Below, piece by piece: positions 33,981-42,413 of a stretch of 42,413 bases of DNA. The translations under genes were made by a program, and so were the position numbers. The notes under the pieces were generated by a model. It did no database searches. It worked only from the letters and a program-made list of their open reading frames with translations, and was not told the DNA's origin. The stretch is from Leisingera sp. ANG-Vp (GTDB taxonomy: Bacteria > Pseudomonadota > Alphaproteobacteria > Rhodobacterales > Rhodobacteraceae). The stretch lies in contig NZ_JWLD01000077.1 in NCBI RefSeq assembly GCF_000813725.1, positions 1-42,413 on the forward strand, given 5' to 3'. The stretch's first letter is position 1. Each line of letters opens with the position of its first letter.

Positions 33981-33994
33981 GTGCAACTAGGTGC
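33977..33994. repeat. Short direct repeat CTAGGTGC x2
   Basis: CTAGGTGC (33977-33984) is repeated after AA at 33987-33994, overlapping the stop codon of the 85-aa ORF. Possible scar at the patch boundary or chance; weak. Confidence 0.4.
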
Positions 33995-34017
33995 CACACT
34001 AGAAGCAGAGAGTTTGC

Positions 34018-34326
34018 TCAGCCTTGCGGTTCGCCGAACAGCCCGTCCATCTTGCGCGCCAGCTTGGCGTCCTGGGCGCTGATGCCATCCACGTCATGGG
34101 TGGTCAGCACCACCGTCACCCGGTTGTAGACATTGCTCCACTCCGGGTGGTGGTTCCATTTCTCAGCCCAGATTGCAGCCCGGGTCATCCAACCGAACGC
34201 ATCGGCGAAATTGGAGAATTTGAAGGTCTTGGTGATCGCATCGCGGCCTTCGACCATTTCCCAGCCGGTGGCAAACAGCGGCTCCAGCAAGGGGCCGCGA
34301 GTCGCGTCGGACAGTTTTTCCGTCAT
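34018..34326 (-). CDS. phhB: 4a-hydroxytetrahydrobiopterin dehydratase (PCD/DCoH)
   Basis: Recycles the pterin cofactor used by aromatic amino-acid hydroxylases. The 102-aa protein starts with RGPLLEPLF and carries the family's active-site block [24 protein letters not shown], with the two His and the final His acting on 4a-hydroxypterin. No phenylalanine hydroxylase is in the window, so its substrate source is unseen. Its start overlaps the stop of the GNAT gene (ATGA). Last gene of a RidA-GDPD-GNAT-PCD run. Confidence 0.93.
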   Translation of the reverse strand: MTEKLSDATRGPLLEPLFATGWEMVEGRDAITKTFKFSNFADAFGWMTRAAIWAEKWNHHPEWSNVYNRVTVVLTTHDVDGISAQDAKLARKMDGLFGEPQG

Positions 34327-35510
34327 TCTTGCTCCTCCACATGCGCTTTGCGGAATGGACCGTAATCAGTGAGGATTTCGATCTCTTCCTCCACCGCCGC
34401 CCGTTCTGCCTCAAGGTAGCGGCCGACAGCCTTGGCGAACCCCGGATCTCCGATCCAGTGCAAACTATGGGTCTGGCTTGGCAGATAGCCGCGCGCCAGC
34501 TTGTGCTCACCCTGCGCGCCGGCTTCGATCCGGTCAAGCTTCATGGCAATGGCCAATTCGATGGCCTGATAATAGCACAGCTCGAAATGCAGGCAGGGAT
34601 GGTGTTCGGCGCAGCCCCAGTAGCGGCCGTAAAGCGTTTCGCGGCCAAGGAAATTCAGTGCGCCGGCCACATAACGGCCATTGCGCCAGGCGAGAATCAG
34701 CGCCATGTCGCCGGCCATGGTTTCATGGGCAATTTGAAAGAACTCGCGGGTGAGATAGGGCGAGCCCCATTTGCGCGCGCCAGTGTCCTGGTAGAACTCC
34801 CAGAACGCGTCCCAGTGCTCCAGCCGCAGGCTGCTGCCCTGATAGACCTTGATCTCACCGCCGAAGCACTGCGCCTGCATCCGCTCTTTGCGGATGTTCT
34901 TGCGTTTGCGCGAGGACAGCGCCCGCATGAAGCCTTCAAAATCTTCATAGCCCTGGTTCAGCCAGTGAAACTGCTGGGTGGCGCGGGCCATCAGCCCCAT
35001 TTCCTCCCCCATCCGCGCCTCATCCCGGGTGCAGAAGGTCACATGCAGCGAAGAAAGGCTGTTGTCTGCCGCCAGCTGAACCGCGCCCTGCACCAGCGCC
35101 GAATGGCCAATACCGTCATAGCCGGGTTTCACCAGAAACCGCCGGCCGGTCACCGGCGTGAAGGGCACCGCCATCTGCAGCTTGGGGTAATAATGCCCCC
35201 CTGCCCGCTCAAAGGCATGGGCCCAGTTGTGATCAAAGATATACTCGCCCTGGCTGTGGCCCTTGGCATAAAGCGGCGCGCAGGCGATCAGGCTGTCGTC
35301 CAGGTAGGCGGTCAGATACTGCGGCTGCCAGCCGGTGCCGGGACCGACTGAGCCGCTCTCTTCCAGCGCACTCAGGAACCGATGGGTCGTAAAGGGATCG
35401 TTCGGGCGGCCGCCATCCGATGCTTCGGGACAGGCACAGGCATCCCAGTCCGCAGCCGCGATCTGCGACAGCGATCCCAGCACCCGGATTTCGATTTGCG
35501 CCTGATCCAT
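34323..35510 (-). CDS. Peptidoglycan-biosynthesis-like GNAT (DUF482/FemAB-like)
   Basis: A 395-aa protein of the GNAT-like DUF482 family, often annotated as a peptidogalycan biosynthesis protein. Features: [14 protein letters not shown], then [17 protein letters not shown], a long central part [21 protein letters not shown], and the C-terminal [29 protein letters not shown] with [14 protein letters not shown]. The reaction is not established. ATG at 35510 has AGGA 6 bases upstream; a GTG at 35525 is inferior. Overlaps phhB downstream. Confidence 0.88.
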   Translation of the reverse strand: MDQAQIEIRVLGSLSQIAAADWDACACPEASDGGRPNDPFTTHRFLSALEESGSVGPGTGWQPQYLTAYLDDSLIACAPLYAKGHSQGEYIFDHNWAHAFERAGGHYYPKLQMAVPFTPVTGRRFLVKPGYDGIGHSALVQGAVQLAADNSLSSLHVTFCTRDEARMGEEMGLMARATQQFHWLNQGYEDFEGFMRALSSRKRKNIRKERMQAQCFGGEIKVYQGSSLRLEHWDAFWEFYQDTGARKWGSPYLTREFFQIAHETMAGDMALILAWRNGRYVAGALNFLGRETLYGRYWGCAEHHPCLHFELCYYQAIELAIAMKLDRIEAGAQGEHKLARGYLPSQTHSLHWIGDPGFAKAVGRYLEAERAAVEEEIEILTDYGPFRKAHVEEQE

Positions 35511-35558
35511 GCCATTCCTCCGCACCGCTTCAAAGATGTGGGGTTTGTACCTGAAGGA

Positions 35559-36332
35559 TCAAGGCGCAAACGCGGCAAGGTATTGTTCAAAAGTCACATT
35601 ATCAGCAAAGATGCGGGCGGCGGCCTCCTGTTCTGCCGAGGTGACCGTCCAGCACAAAACCGTCACGCCGTCCTCGCGCATCTGCTGCACCAGCGGGCGG
35701 CTGAGATCATAAGCCTCGTGGCTGATGAAACTGCAATCCGCGCGGTCATAATCCGGAATCGCGCGCAGGTGGTCACAGACAGCTTCCGGCAGTTCCGGCC
35801 ATTCCGCCGGATCATAGGCGCTGGTCACGATGCCGCGCGGGATATCCGGCGCCAGACGCGCCAGCTCGGCAACGGAATTGGGGTTGAAGGACATCAGCGC
35901 CACCGGGCCGCGGTAGCCCTTCAAGGCCTCCGCCGTGGCACGCTCCAGCCGGCCGTCGGTGACACCCATTTCGCCATGCTGGTCCTTCAGCTCGATCAGC
36001 AGCGGCACCTGGCCTGCCACCATCTCCAGAACTTCCGGAAGCTCTGGGATGCCCGCGCCGCCGCCGCCTTTCAAGGGGGTGGCGTGCAGCTCAGCACTGC
36101 TCAGAGCCTTGACCGGACCGGAGGCTTCGGCCAGCCGGTCCAGGCAGTCGTCGTGAAAGACCATCGCGCAGCCGTCGCTGGAAAGCTGCAAGTCGATTTC
36201 AATCCCGTACCCCGCCGCCAGAGCCGCACGGACGGCCGCACGGCTGTTCTCAGGGCGCCCGTCATTCACATCATGCAGCGCACGATGCGCCAGCGGCACG
36301 CTCAGGAAGGCGGCAGGCAGGGCAGGTCTCAT
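35559..36332 (-). CDS. Glycerophosphodiester phosphodiesterase
   Basis: Splits glycerophosphodiesters to glycerol-3-phosphate and an alcohol. The 257-aa TIM-barrel protein has the GDPD signature: LAHRALHD, PENSRAAVRAALAAGYGIEIDLQLSSDG (catalytic Glu/Asp in EIDLQ) and VFHDDCLDRL. LIELKDQ supplies the next metal ligand. It has no signal peptide, so it is cytoplasmic (UgpQ-like). Its start overlaps the RidA stop (ATGA), and the GNAT gene follows 48 bases on. Confidence 0.92.
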   Translation of the reverse strand: MRPALPAAFLSVPLAHRALHDVNDGRPENSRAAVRAALAAGYGIEIDLQLSSDGCAMVFHDDCLDRLAEASGPVKALSSAELHATPLKGGGGAGIPELPEVLEMVAGQVPLLIELKDQHGEMGVTDGRLERATAEALKGYRGPVALMSFNPNSVAELARLAPDIPRGIVTSAYDPAEWPELPEAVCDHLRAIPDYDRADCSFISHEAYDLSRPLVQQMREDGVTVLCWTVTSAEQEAAARIFADNVTFEQYLAAFAP

Positions 36333-36787
36333 TTGATTTGGAAGACCCCGTCGATCTCCACCGCGACGCCCAGCGGCAGCGAAGGCGAGCTGACGGCGGA
36401 ACGCGCGTGGCGGCCGATGTCGCCCAGGGCTTCGACCAGGAAGTCGGAGGCGCCGTTCACCACATGCGGCTGCTGGGTGAAATCAGCGGTAGAGTTGACG
36501 AACGCGCCCAGTTTGACCACGCGGACCAGACGGTCCAGGTCGCCGCCGCAAGCGGCTTTCAGCTGCGCCAGCAGTGCGATGGCGCAGCGCTTGGCCGCAG
36601 CCTGGCCCGCATCAACGTCCATGTCTTCGCCCAGGGTGCCGGTGATCAGGCCGTTTTCATCCGCCGAGATCTGGCCCGAGATGTAGACCATGTCGCCTGC
36701 GACGACGTAGGGGACATAGTTCGCTGCCGGTGCCGGCGCGTCGGGCAGGGTCACGCCCAGTTCGTTCAGTTTTGCTTCGATGCTCAT
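36329..36787 (-). CDS. RidA-family enamine/imine deaminase
   Basis: Hydrolyses reactive 2-aminoacrylate-type intermediates. The 152-aa trimer-forming protein has YISGQISADENGLITGTLGEDMD and DLDRLVRVVKLGAFVNSTADFTQQPHVVNGASDF, with the substrate-facing HARSAVSSPSLPLGVAVEIDGVF where the Arg (HARSAV) fits the conserved active-site residue. ATG at 36787 follows GGAGGA by 8 bases; a longer frame is not supported. First of a four-gene run whose stop overlaps the GDPD start. The T1SS operon ends 111 bases upstream, so co-transcription with it is possible. Confidence 0.92.
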   Translation of the reverse strand: MSIEAKLNELGVTLPDAPAPAANYVPYVVAGDMVYISGQISADENGLITGTLGEDMDVDAGQAAAKRCAIALLAQLKAACGGDLDRLVRVVKLGAFVNSTADFTQQPHVVNGASDFLVEALGDIGRHARSAVSSPSLPLGVAVEIDGVFQIK

Positions 36788-36898
36788 GGCCGAATTCCTC
36801 CGAGTCTTTGCTGGCCGGGACGCTACCCGCACCAGCAGAAATCGGAAAGAGCAAATGCGCCCCGCCCGCAGCCCTTTCCGGCCTGCGGGCAGATCATG

Positions 36899-38203
36899 TC
36901 AGCTTTCGCGGAAAGCTTTCACAAAGTAATCGGCCAAGGGCTTGACCAGATAGGCCAGCGGCGAGCGGTCGGCAGTGCGGATGTAGCTTTCCACCGGCAT
37001 GCCGGGGATCAGCACAGTCCCCGCAGGCAGGCGGCCGCGCTCCCCCGGGTTCAGCTCGATCTCGGCCCGGTAATAGGACAGCCCGCTGCCCTGATCCTCA
37101 AACGCATCCGCCGAGACCTGGGTGACATGGCCGAACAGCTCCGGTGTTGAGCGCTGGTCCAGCGCCGAGAACCGCAGGGTGACCTCCTGGCCGGTGTAGA
37201 GCTGGTCGATATCCGTGGGCGCCACCTGCGCCGCAATCACCAGCGGCCGGTCTTGCGGCACCAGATAGAGCACCGGATCAGCCGGGCGGATCACCGAGCG
37301 CGGGGTCTGCACCTGCAGCCCGTAGACAATGCCCGACACCGGAGCAGTGATGTCCAGCCGTTCCAGCCGCCCCTGCAGCGAGCGGCGGGTCTCGGCCAGT
37401 TCCAGCTCCTGATAGCGCAGGTCGCGCAGGCGGCTGATCGCCTCCTCGCGCTGGCCGCTGCCCAGCTTCAGAATCTCGATGTCGATCTCGGTGATGCGGC
37501 CCTCGGCCTGCGCCTCGGAGGCCACCAGTTCACCCAGCTGCCCGTCCAGGCTGGCCTGAGTGCGGCGCAGGTTCAAAACCGTTGCCGCCTGGGCCAGGCC
37601 GCGGTCCAAGAGCGACTGCTGGTTGCCCAGTTCCTCCCCGATCAGCTCCAGCTGCACCTTCAGCGACTGCTGCTGCGCCTGGATGCCGCGGATCTGTTCC
37701 TGGGTCTGCCCCCGGCGTTTCTCCAGCTGTTCGATCTCGCGGGCAGTGGTGTCCTTTCGGGCTTGGAACAAACGGTCCTGGCCCTGTACCAGATCCATCA
37801 CTTCCGGCTGGGCCTCCGCCACCCGCAGCAACTCCGGATCAAAGGCAATCGCCGCTGCACCGTCGCGCTCCGCCTCAAGCCGCCCCCGCCGCGCCATCAG
37901 TTCGAACAGCTGGCCTTCGGTGATCACCAGCTGCGACGTCAGCTCGTTGGCATCCAGCCGCAGGAGCGTGGCGCCTTCGGCCACGGTGTCTCCCTCATCG
38001 ACCAGGATCTCGGCCACGATGCCGCCATCCAGGTGCTGCACCACCTGGCGGTTGCGGTCGACCTCAATCTTGCCGGTTGCCACCACGGCACCGGAGATCG
38101 TCGACAGCACCGACCAGGAGCCGAAACCGCCCACCAGGATCAGCATTGCCAGCAGGCCGATGATCAGCGGCCGCCGTGCGGGCCAATTGCTTTCGACGCT
38201 CAT
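36899..38203 (-). CDS. HlyD-family membrane-fusion protein of type I secretion
   Basis: A 434-aa periplasmic adaptor. One N-terminal membrane helix ([20 protein letters not shown], residues ~15-34) is followed by a biotinyl-lipoyl-like half ([30 protein letters not shown]), a long coiled coil (~110-290, rich in Q, E and L), the second lipoyl half ([23 protein letters not shown]) and the barrel domain of PrtE/LapC-like proteins. Start ATG overlaps the ABC stop by ATGA (38200-38203), so ABC and adaptor are made together. The outer-membrane TolC partner is elsewhere. Confidence 0.92.
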   Translation of the reverse strand: MSVESNWPARRPLIIGLLAMLILVGGFGSWSVLSTISGAVVATGKIEVDRNRQVVQHLDGGIVAEILVDEGDTVAEGATLLRLDANELTSQLVITEGQLFELMARRGRLEAERDGAAAIAFDPELLRVAEAQPEVMDLVQGQDRLFQARKDTTAREIEQLEKRRGQTQEQIRGIQAQQQSLKVQLELIGEELGNQQSLLDRGLAQAATVLNLRRTQASLDGQLGELVASEAQAEGRITEIDIEILKLGSGQREEAISRLRDLRYQELELAETRRSLQGRLERLDITAPVSGIVYGLQVQTPRSVIRPADPVLYLVPQDRPLVIAAQVAPTDIDQLYTGQEVTLRFSALDQRSTPELFGHVTQVSADAFEDQGSGLSYYRAEIELNPGERGRLPAGTVLIPGMPVESYIRTADRSPLAYLVKPLADYFVKAFRES

Positions 38204-39933
38204 CGCACACCTCCCGTGCCAGTGGCCTGGCGGATATTCTGGTGGTTGGCGACCATTTCCTGCAGGACCTTGTCCTTGGGACCAAAGGCCGTCTGAGTGC
38301 CCTTGTCGATCACCAGGAGCATATCGCATTCCTGGATCGCGGCCGGACGGTGCGCCATGATAAGCACCGAACGCCCCTCAGCCTTGATCTGTTTGATCGC
38401 TTGGTTGAGGGCAATCGACCCCTCGTTGTCGAGGTTCGAGTTCGGCTCATCCAGAATGACGATCACCGGGTCATCATAAAGTGCGCGCGCCAGCCCGACC
38501 CGCTGCATCTGGCCGCCTGACAGACGCCCCCCGGTGGCATTGACCCGTGTGTCATACCCCTCGGGCAGTTTCAGGATCATCTCATGGGCGGCGGCCTTGC
38601 GGGCCGCTTCGACAACCTTCTCGGCATCCGGCTGCTGCTGCAGGCGGGCAATGTTCTGAGCAATGGTGCCGTCAAACACCTGAACCCGCTGCGGCAGATA
38701 GCCGATATGGCCGCCCAGTACATCCGGCGCATACTGATCCAGCGCTGCGCCATCCAAGCGCACAGAGCCCGCCGCGGGGCGCCACACGCCCGTCAGCGCC
38801 CGCGCCAGCGTCGATTTGCCGGAGCCAGACGGCCCGATTACACCGATCGCCTGCCCAGGCTGCACCCGGAAATTAACATTGCGCAGCAGCGGCGTGTTGC
38901 TGCCCGGCGGCACGATGGCCAGCCCCTGCACTTCCAGCAGCGCTTTGGGCTTCGGCAGCGCAGTGCGTTCGTCCTCTTCGGGCACCTTGTCCAGCAGTTC
39001 GGCCAGGCTGTGCCAGCCCTTCATCGCCCGCTGCACCATGGCCCACTGCCCCAGCCCCAGTTCAATCGGCGCCAAGGCCCGGCCCATCAAAATGGAGCCC
39101 GCGATCATCGCGCCCGGCGACACTTCGTTCTGCAGCACCAGGTAGGCGCCCAGCCCCAGCATCGCCGACTGCAGGAACAGCCGCAGTGTCTTGGTCAGCG
39201 TGGTGAAGCCGCCGCCGGTATCATTGGCCGTGACGCTGTCGGTCAGCGCCGCATCGCGGGCCTGCTTCCAGCGCTCAAACGAGGCGCCGCGCATGCCCAT
39301 CGACTGGATCATCTCCGCTTCATTGCGGATCTCCTCGGACATCAGGTTGGCCTTGTGGCCGGTCATATTGGCCTTCTGCATCGGAGCCCGGGTGAAGACC
39401 TGGTTAAAGATGGCAATCACCACCAGCACCGCGCCGCCTGCCAGCGCCAGGAGGCCCAGCCAGGGATGGAACAAGGCAATGCCCGCCAGGAACACCGGCG
39501 TCCACGGCAAATCGAAGGCAGCCGTCAGCACCGGCGAGGAGATCAGCCGCTGCACCGATTCCAGATCACTGAGGCCGGTCTGCGCCGTCTGATCCTGCGC
39601 CACCGCCGAGCGGCGGATCATCGCATCAAAGACCCGCTTGTCGAGCGCCGCCTGGAACCGCGCCCCGACCCGCGCCATGATGCGGCCGCGGGCATAGTCC
39701 AGAAGCCCCATCATGCCGTAGAGAAAGACAACCAGCAGCGACAGCGCCAGAAGCGTCGCCTCCGACCGGCTGCCCAGCACCCGGTCATAGACCTGCATCA
39801 TGTACAGAGGCCCGGTCAGCATCAGCAGATTCACGAAGAAGCTGAAGATGCCGGTGAACCAGTAAAGGCCCCGGCTCTGCTGCCGAACACGGCGCAGCTC
39901 CTCATAGCCGTTTTTATAAATGCTTTTATTCAT
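38200..39933 (-). CDS. Type I secretion ABC transporter, PrtD family
   Basis: A 577-aa permease-ATPase for one-step export of unfolded proteins. The N-terminal half has six membrane helices ([32 protein letters not shown] is the PrtD signature). The ATPase half shows Walker [10 protein letters not shown] near 367-375, Q-loop YLPQ, signature LSGGQMQR near 471, Walker B VIVILDE near 490 and switch His in AHRP. There is no C39 peptidase domain, so substrates are not cleaved. ATG at 39933 gives the usual family length; a longer frame is not supported. The ribosome-binding site is weak. No substrate gene adjoins. Confidence 0.94.
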   Translation of the reverse strand: MNKSIYKNGYEELRRVRQQSRGLYWFTGIFSFFVNLLMLTGPLYMMQVYDRVLGSRSEATLLALSLLVVFLYGMMGLLDYARGRIMARVGARFQAALDKRVFDAMIRRSAVAQDQTAQTGLSDLESVQRLISSPVLTAAFDLPWTPVFLAGIALFHPWLGLLALAGGAVLVVIAIFNQVFTRAPMQKANMTGHKANLMSEEIRNEAEMIQSMGMRGASFERWKQARDAALTDSVTANDTGGGFTTLTKTLRLFLQSAMLGLGAYLVLQNEVSPGAMIAGSILMGRALAPIELGLGQWAMVQRAMKGWHSLAELLDKVPEEDERTALPKPKALLEVQGLAIVPPGSNTPLLRNVNFRVQPGQAIGVIGPSGSGKSTLARALTGVWRPAAGSVRLDGAALDQYAPDVLGGHIGYLPQRVQVFDGTIAQNIARLQQQPDAEKVVEAARKAAAHEMILKLPEGYDTRVNATGGRLSGGQMQRVGLARALYDDPVIVILDEPNSNLDNEGSIALNQAIKQIKAEGRSVLIMAHRPAAIQECDMLLVIDKGTQTAFGPKDKVLQEMVANHQNIRQATGTGGVR

Positions 39934-40095
39934 GGTCAGACTGCAATAGTGGTTCCTTGGCTTCTGGTCAGGACTGATTTTGTAACAGTTCTGGCACAAG
40001 CAGGTAAAAAAATGTAATCGCACTGGAAATCCGCGGCAAAACCCTTATTTGCGCTCCGATCCGCCGGCCCCAGTATCAATTGGACACTTACCCGA

Positions 40096-40857
40096 ATGCC
40101 TTTCATGTTGCGACCGCTTAAATTTGTATCTGCGCTGATTTTGGCCGCTGCCGCCGCGGGCTGCGCCACCCAGGATCCGGTGGCCCGCGCCTCGGGTGAA
40201 GTGTTCGACCCCTATGAGCGGACCAACCGCTCGGTCCATGCCTTCAACCGCGGCGTTGACCGGCTGGCATTCCGCCCTGCCTCCAAGGGCTATGTGGCGA
40301 TTGTGCCGGCGCCGATGGTCACCAGCTTCTCGCATTTTGCCGAAAACCTGTCGATGCCGGGGCAGATGGTGAACGCGCTGCTGCAGGGCGATCTGAAGCT
40401 GGCCGGCAACGCGCTGACCCGCTTCCTGGTCAACTCGACCGTGGGGTTTGCCGGCCTGGCCGACCCGGCCACCGAGCTGCATGTGCCCGAGGTCGACACC
40501 GATTTCGGCGAGACCCTGCACGCCTGGGGCGTTGGCGAAGGCGCCTATGTCGAGCTGCCGTTCTTCGGCCCCTCCACCACCCGCGATGCGGTGGGCATCG
40601 GCGTCGATTTCTTCACCAACCCGCTGGGCTATGTCGAGCAGAATACTGCCGAGAACATCAGCATCTACGCCGAGATCGTGCGCCGCATGGGCGATCGTGG
40701 CAACTATTCCGACACGATCGATTCGATTCTCTACGAGAGCGCCGACAGCTATGCGCAATCGCGCCTGATCTACCTGCAGAACCGCCGGTTCCAGCTGGGT
40801 GATGGCGAAGAGATCCAGGAAGTCGACCCGTTCGACCTGAACACTGAAGGATTTTGA
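40096..40857 (+). CDS. mlaA: Phospholipid-transport outer-membrane lipoprotein MlaA (VacJ)
   Basis: Removes mislocalised phospholipids from the outer leaflet of the outer membrane. The 253-aa lipoprotein has a signal peptide ending in AAAGC with lipid-bearing C23. FDPYERTNRSVHAFNRGVDR, FLVNSTVGFAGLADPATEL and ELPFFGPSTTRDAVGIGVDF (the PF/GPST block) are the hallmark VacJ motifs. The stop codon touches the mlaC start, so the two are coupled. The Mla ABC transporter (mlaFED) is not in the window. Confidence 0.95.
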   Translation: MPFMLRPLKFVSALILAAAAAGCATQDPVARASGEVFDPYERTNRSVHAFNRGVDRLAFRPASKGYVAIVPAPMVTSFSHFAENLSMPGQMVNALLQGDLKLAGNALTRFLVNSTVGFAGLADPATELHVPEVDTDFGETLHAWGVGEGAYVELPFFGPSTTRDAVGIGVDFFTNPLGYVEQNTAENISIYAEIVRRMGDRGNYSDTIDSILYESADSYAQSRLIYLQNRRFQLGDGEEIQEVDPFDLNTEGF

Positions 40858-41448
40858 ATGATGCAACGCCGCAATTTCCTGATTGGCCTGGGCGCCGCAC
40901 TGGCCGCAGCCCCGCAGGCACTGTGGGCGCTGACAGAGAACAGCGCCAGCCGGCTGATCAATGCCCTGGTTACCGATATCAACTCCGTGATCGCTTCCGG
41001 CAAGAACGAGACCGCGATGTTCCGGGAGTTCGAGCGGATCTTCCAGCGCTACGGCGACACGTCAGCAATTGCAGCCTATGCGCTGGGGGTCGACGGGCGG
41101 CGCGCCACCAGGGCTCAGAAGAAGGCTTTCTCGAAGGCGTTCCAGGGCTACATTTCGCGCAAATACGGCAAGCGGTTCCGCGAGTTCATCGGCGGCAAGC
41201 TGGAAGTGACCGGCGTGCGCAAGGTGAAGAAGTGGTACGAAGTCAGCACCATTGCCCATCTTCGCGGCCAGTCGCCGTTCGAAGTGACCTTCCTTGTATC
41301 GGACCGTTCGGGCAAGGAGCTGTTCTTCAACATGTTCATTGAAGGCGTGAACCTGCTCTTGACGGAACGCACCGAGATCGGCGCCATTCTGGACAGCAAG
41401 AAGGGCGACATCGACGCGCTGATCGCCGAGCTGAAGCGGCTGAGCTGA
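40858..41448 (+). CDS. mlaC: Periplasmic phospholipid carrier MlaC (Ttg2D family)
   Basis: Shuttles phospholipid between MlaA in the outer membrane and MlaFEDB in the inner membrane. The 196-aa protein starts with a signal-like MMQRRNFLIGLGAALAAAPQALWA (RR-x-F motif that could be Tat). The mature part has INSVIASGKNETAMFREFERIFQRYG and FSKAFQGYISRKYGKRFREF, typical MlaC. ATG begins at the base after the mlaA stop. In E. coli mlaC sits with mlaFEDB, so the mlaA-mlaC pair is the alphaproteobacterial arrangement. Confidence 0.93.
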   Translation: MMQRRNFLIGLGAALAAAPQALWALTENSASRLINALVTDINSVIASGKNETAMFREFERIFQRYGDTSAIAAYALGVDGRRATRAQKKAFSKAFQGYISRKYGKRFREFIGGKLEVTGVRKVKKWYEVSTIAHLRGQSPFEVTFLVSDRSGKELFFNMFIEGVNLLLTERTEIGAILDSKKGDIDALIAELKRLS

Positions 41449-41476
41449 ACAGCCCATCCCGATGGATTTTCAGGAA

Positions 41477-41500
41477 GGCTCCGGTTACCGGGGCCTTTTT
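41477..41500 (+). terminator. Rho-independent terminator of mlaA-mlaC
   Basis: GGCTCCGG (41477-41484) pairs with CCGGGGCC (41488-41495, one U.G wobble) around TTA and is followed by five T residues (41496-41500). Located 29 bases after the mlaC stop. Confidence 0.92.
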
Positions 41501-41540
41501 CTTTGCCTGTTTTTGCTGCGCCCGGTTCAATTCCGGTGCT

Positions 41541-41691
41541 CTCCCGCCTGCCGCCGCCGCATCAAAGATGCTGCGAGCCCGTTGGGCCTGGCGCCCTGCC
41601 CTGGGGGCGGGGCGCGCGCCGCACCGCCAGGTGCGGCGCCGGACCCAACTGGCGGAGGCGCCCCGCCGGGGGCCTCAAGCCAGGCGGGAGC
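41541..41691. repeat. GC-rich hairpin element, copy E
   Basis: CTCCCGCC (41541-41548) and GGCGGGAG (41683-41690) bound it. GTTGGGCCTGGCGCC (41581-41595) faces GGCGCCGGACCCAAC (41635-41649) with two mismatches, and an inner perfect hairpin (GCGCCGCACC/GGTGCGGCGC, 41616-41639, loop GCCA) lies within. It sits between mlaC and the convergent PBP1A gene. Confidence 0.72.
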
Positions 41692-41710
41692 CCCCCGTCT
41701 GCAGGACGGA

Positions 41711-42413
41711 TCAGTGACCGAGGATGTCGTTCAGGATATTGTCCACCGCGCGGCCAAGTTCCTGGCCCAGCTTGGGGCCTTGACGGCGGCGGCGCTCGCG
41801 CCGGGTTTCCTGCGGCGGCGGGGCTATCGGAGCAGGCTCCAGCATCGGCAGCGGCTTGGGCGTAAGACCTTCATGCACGCGCACCATGGTTTCCTTCCAG
41901 ATCTCAGCCGGGAGGCCGCCGCCGGTCACCCCTTTCAGCGGCGTGTTGTCGTCATAGCCCATCCAGACGCCTGCCACGTAATCCGCGGTAAAGCCGATGA
42001 ACCAGGCGTCCTTGGCCGCCGAAGTGGTGCCCGACTTGCCCGCGGCCTGCCAGCCGGGGATCTGCGCCCGCTGGCCGGTGCCCGCGGCAATCACCTTCTC
42101 CATCATCCAGACCAGCTGCTGCGCCGCCTCGGGCCGGATCACCCGTTCGCCGATGCCGCCGCTGGCGCCCATCAGTGCTTCGTTGTCTTCGACCAGTTTC
42201 AGCTCGGTCACCCCGTAAGGCGTCACCGACGAGCCGCCGTTCAGGATGCCCGCATAGGCGCCGCTCATCTCCAGCAGCGTGCTTTCCGAGGCCCCTAGGG
42301 CCAAAGCCGGCCCTGCCGCAAGATCGCTGTCGATGCCGAAGTCCTTGGCCACGATGCTCACCTTGTCGCGGCCCACCGCCTCGGACACTTTCACCGCCGG
42401 CACGTTCAGCGAG
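41711..42413 (-). CDS. Penicillin-binding protein 1A-type transpeptidase, C-terminal part (runs off window)
   Basis: Bifunctional PBP (class A) C-terminus, about 234 codons visible; the 5' part is beyond position 42413. SLNVPAVKVSEAVG leads to the transpeptidase segment; the third penicillin-binding motif is KSGTT in GKSGTTSAAKDAWFIGFT. The conserved AWFIGFTADYVAGVWMGYDDNTPLKGVTGGGLPAEIWKETM (in pieces) fits PBP1A. A C-terminal extension is proline- then basic-rich (PAPIAPPPQETRRERRRRQG). The SxxK and SxN motifs lie outside the visible part. Convergent with mlaC; the terminator is not visible on this strand. Confidence 0.92.
   Translation of the reverse strand, partial: SLNVPAVKVSEAVGRDKVSIVAKDFGIDSDLAAGPALALGASESTLLEMSGAYAGILNGGSSVTPYGVTELKLVEDNEALMGASGGIGERVIRPEAAQQLVWMMEKVIAAGTGQRAQIPGWQAAGKSGTTSAAKDAWFIGFTADYVAGVWMGYDDNTPLKGVTGGGLPAEIWKETMVRVHEGLTPKPLPMLEPAPIAPPPQETRRERRRRQGPKLGQELGRAVDNILNDILGH

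Noticed and set aside
33603-33986. Minus-strand ORF of 127 codons opposite the 85-aa ORF
   Set aside because: It has no good ribosome-binding site and runs through the 22-bp palindrome; the plus-strand ORF has better start context.
38584-40017. Long plus-strand frame of 477 codons antisense to the T1SS ABC gene
   Set aside because: Highly Gln/Arg/His-rich shadow of a verified ABC transporter.

Overview
The window looks like a chromosomal segment of a high-GC alphaproteobacterium of the Rhodobacteraceae, most likely the Roseobacter group (Leisingera/Phaeobacter/Ruegeria-like). This is inferred from the gene set (PrtD-type type I secretion, an adjacent mlaA-mlaC pair, GlxA-type AraC regulators, MnmC encoded as two separate genes), from GC-rich codon usage, and from a G/C hairpin repeat followed by a conserved tail. 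Housekeeping genes (dapA, nth, rppH, map, rsmD, a PBP1A-type mrcA) argue for the main chromosome rather than a plasmid. No rRNA, tRNA, CRISPR array, transposase or prophage was found.

Layout. 0-8.2 kb: dapA diverges from a soluble lytic transglycosylase; a divergent mnmD / FAD-oxidoreductase pair (the two halves of MnmC), with an EamA transporter coupled to mnmD; a hot-dog acyl-CoA hydratase and an FMN reductase; an OmpA-type lipoprotein. 8.3-16.7 kb: a WYL regulator facing a small ORF, an Ada-like alkyltransferase, nth, an adenosine-kinase-like sugar kinase, a MarR/EamA divergent pair with two palindromic operators, rppH with a coupled exported protein, and a FadH-like dienoyl-CoA reductase. 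17-28 kb: ABM and NIPSNAP mini-proteins; a LysR gene; a TetR/metallo-hydrolase pair with twin operators; a class II aldolase opposite a GlxA-type regulator; a four-gene operon (molybdopterin-binding domain protein, GNAT, AhpD-like, OmpA-like); a TetR/SDR pair; sfsA. 28-34 kb: an acidic Asp/Gly-rich orphan protein, map, a HAD phosphatase, a ferredoxin-reductase/rsmD operon, a type II peroxiredoxin, and a short AT-richer patch with an 85-residue orphan and a 22-bp perfect palindrome. 34-42.4 kb: a RidA-GDPD-GNAT-PCD operon, a type I secretion ABC/HlyD operon, mlaA-mlaC, and the C-terminal part of a PBP1A-type protein that leaves the window.

Themes. Five regulator genes sit head to head with a target gene and carry visible inverted repeats in the shared promoter: WYL, MarR, TetR x2 and GlxA. 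A family of GC-rich, hairpin-forming intergenic elements (GTTGGGC...GCCCAAC core, CTCCCGCC...GGCGGGAG borders) occurs about five times. The type I secretion operon has no adjacent substrate. The acidic protein at 28.1-29.0 kb, which has no Sec signal, Asp-rich loops and a short hydrophobic C-terminus, is the best candidate in view. Most of the window is ordinary core and accessory genome; I see no clear, self-contained new system, and the findings are ranked accordingly.
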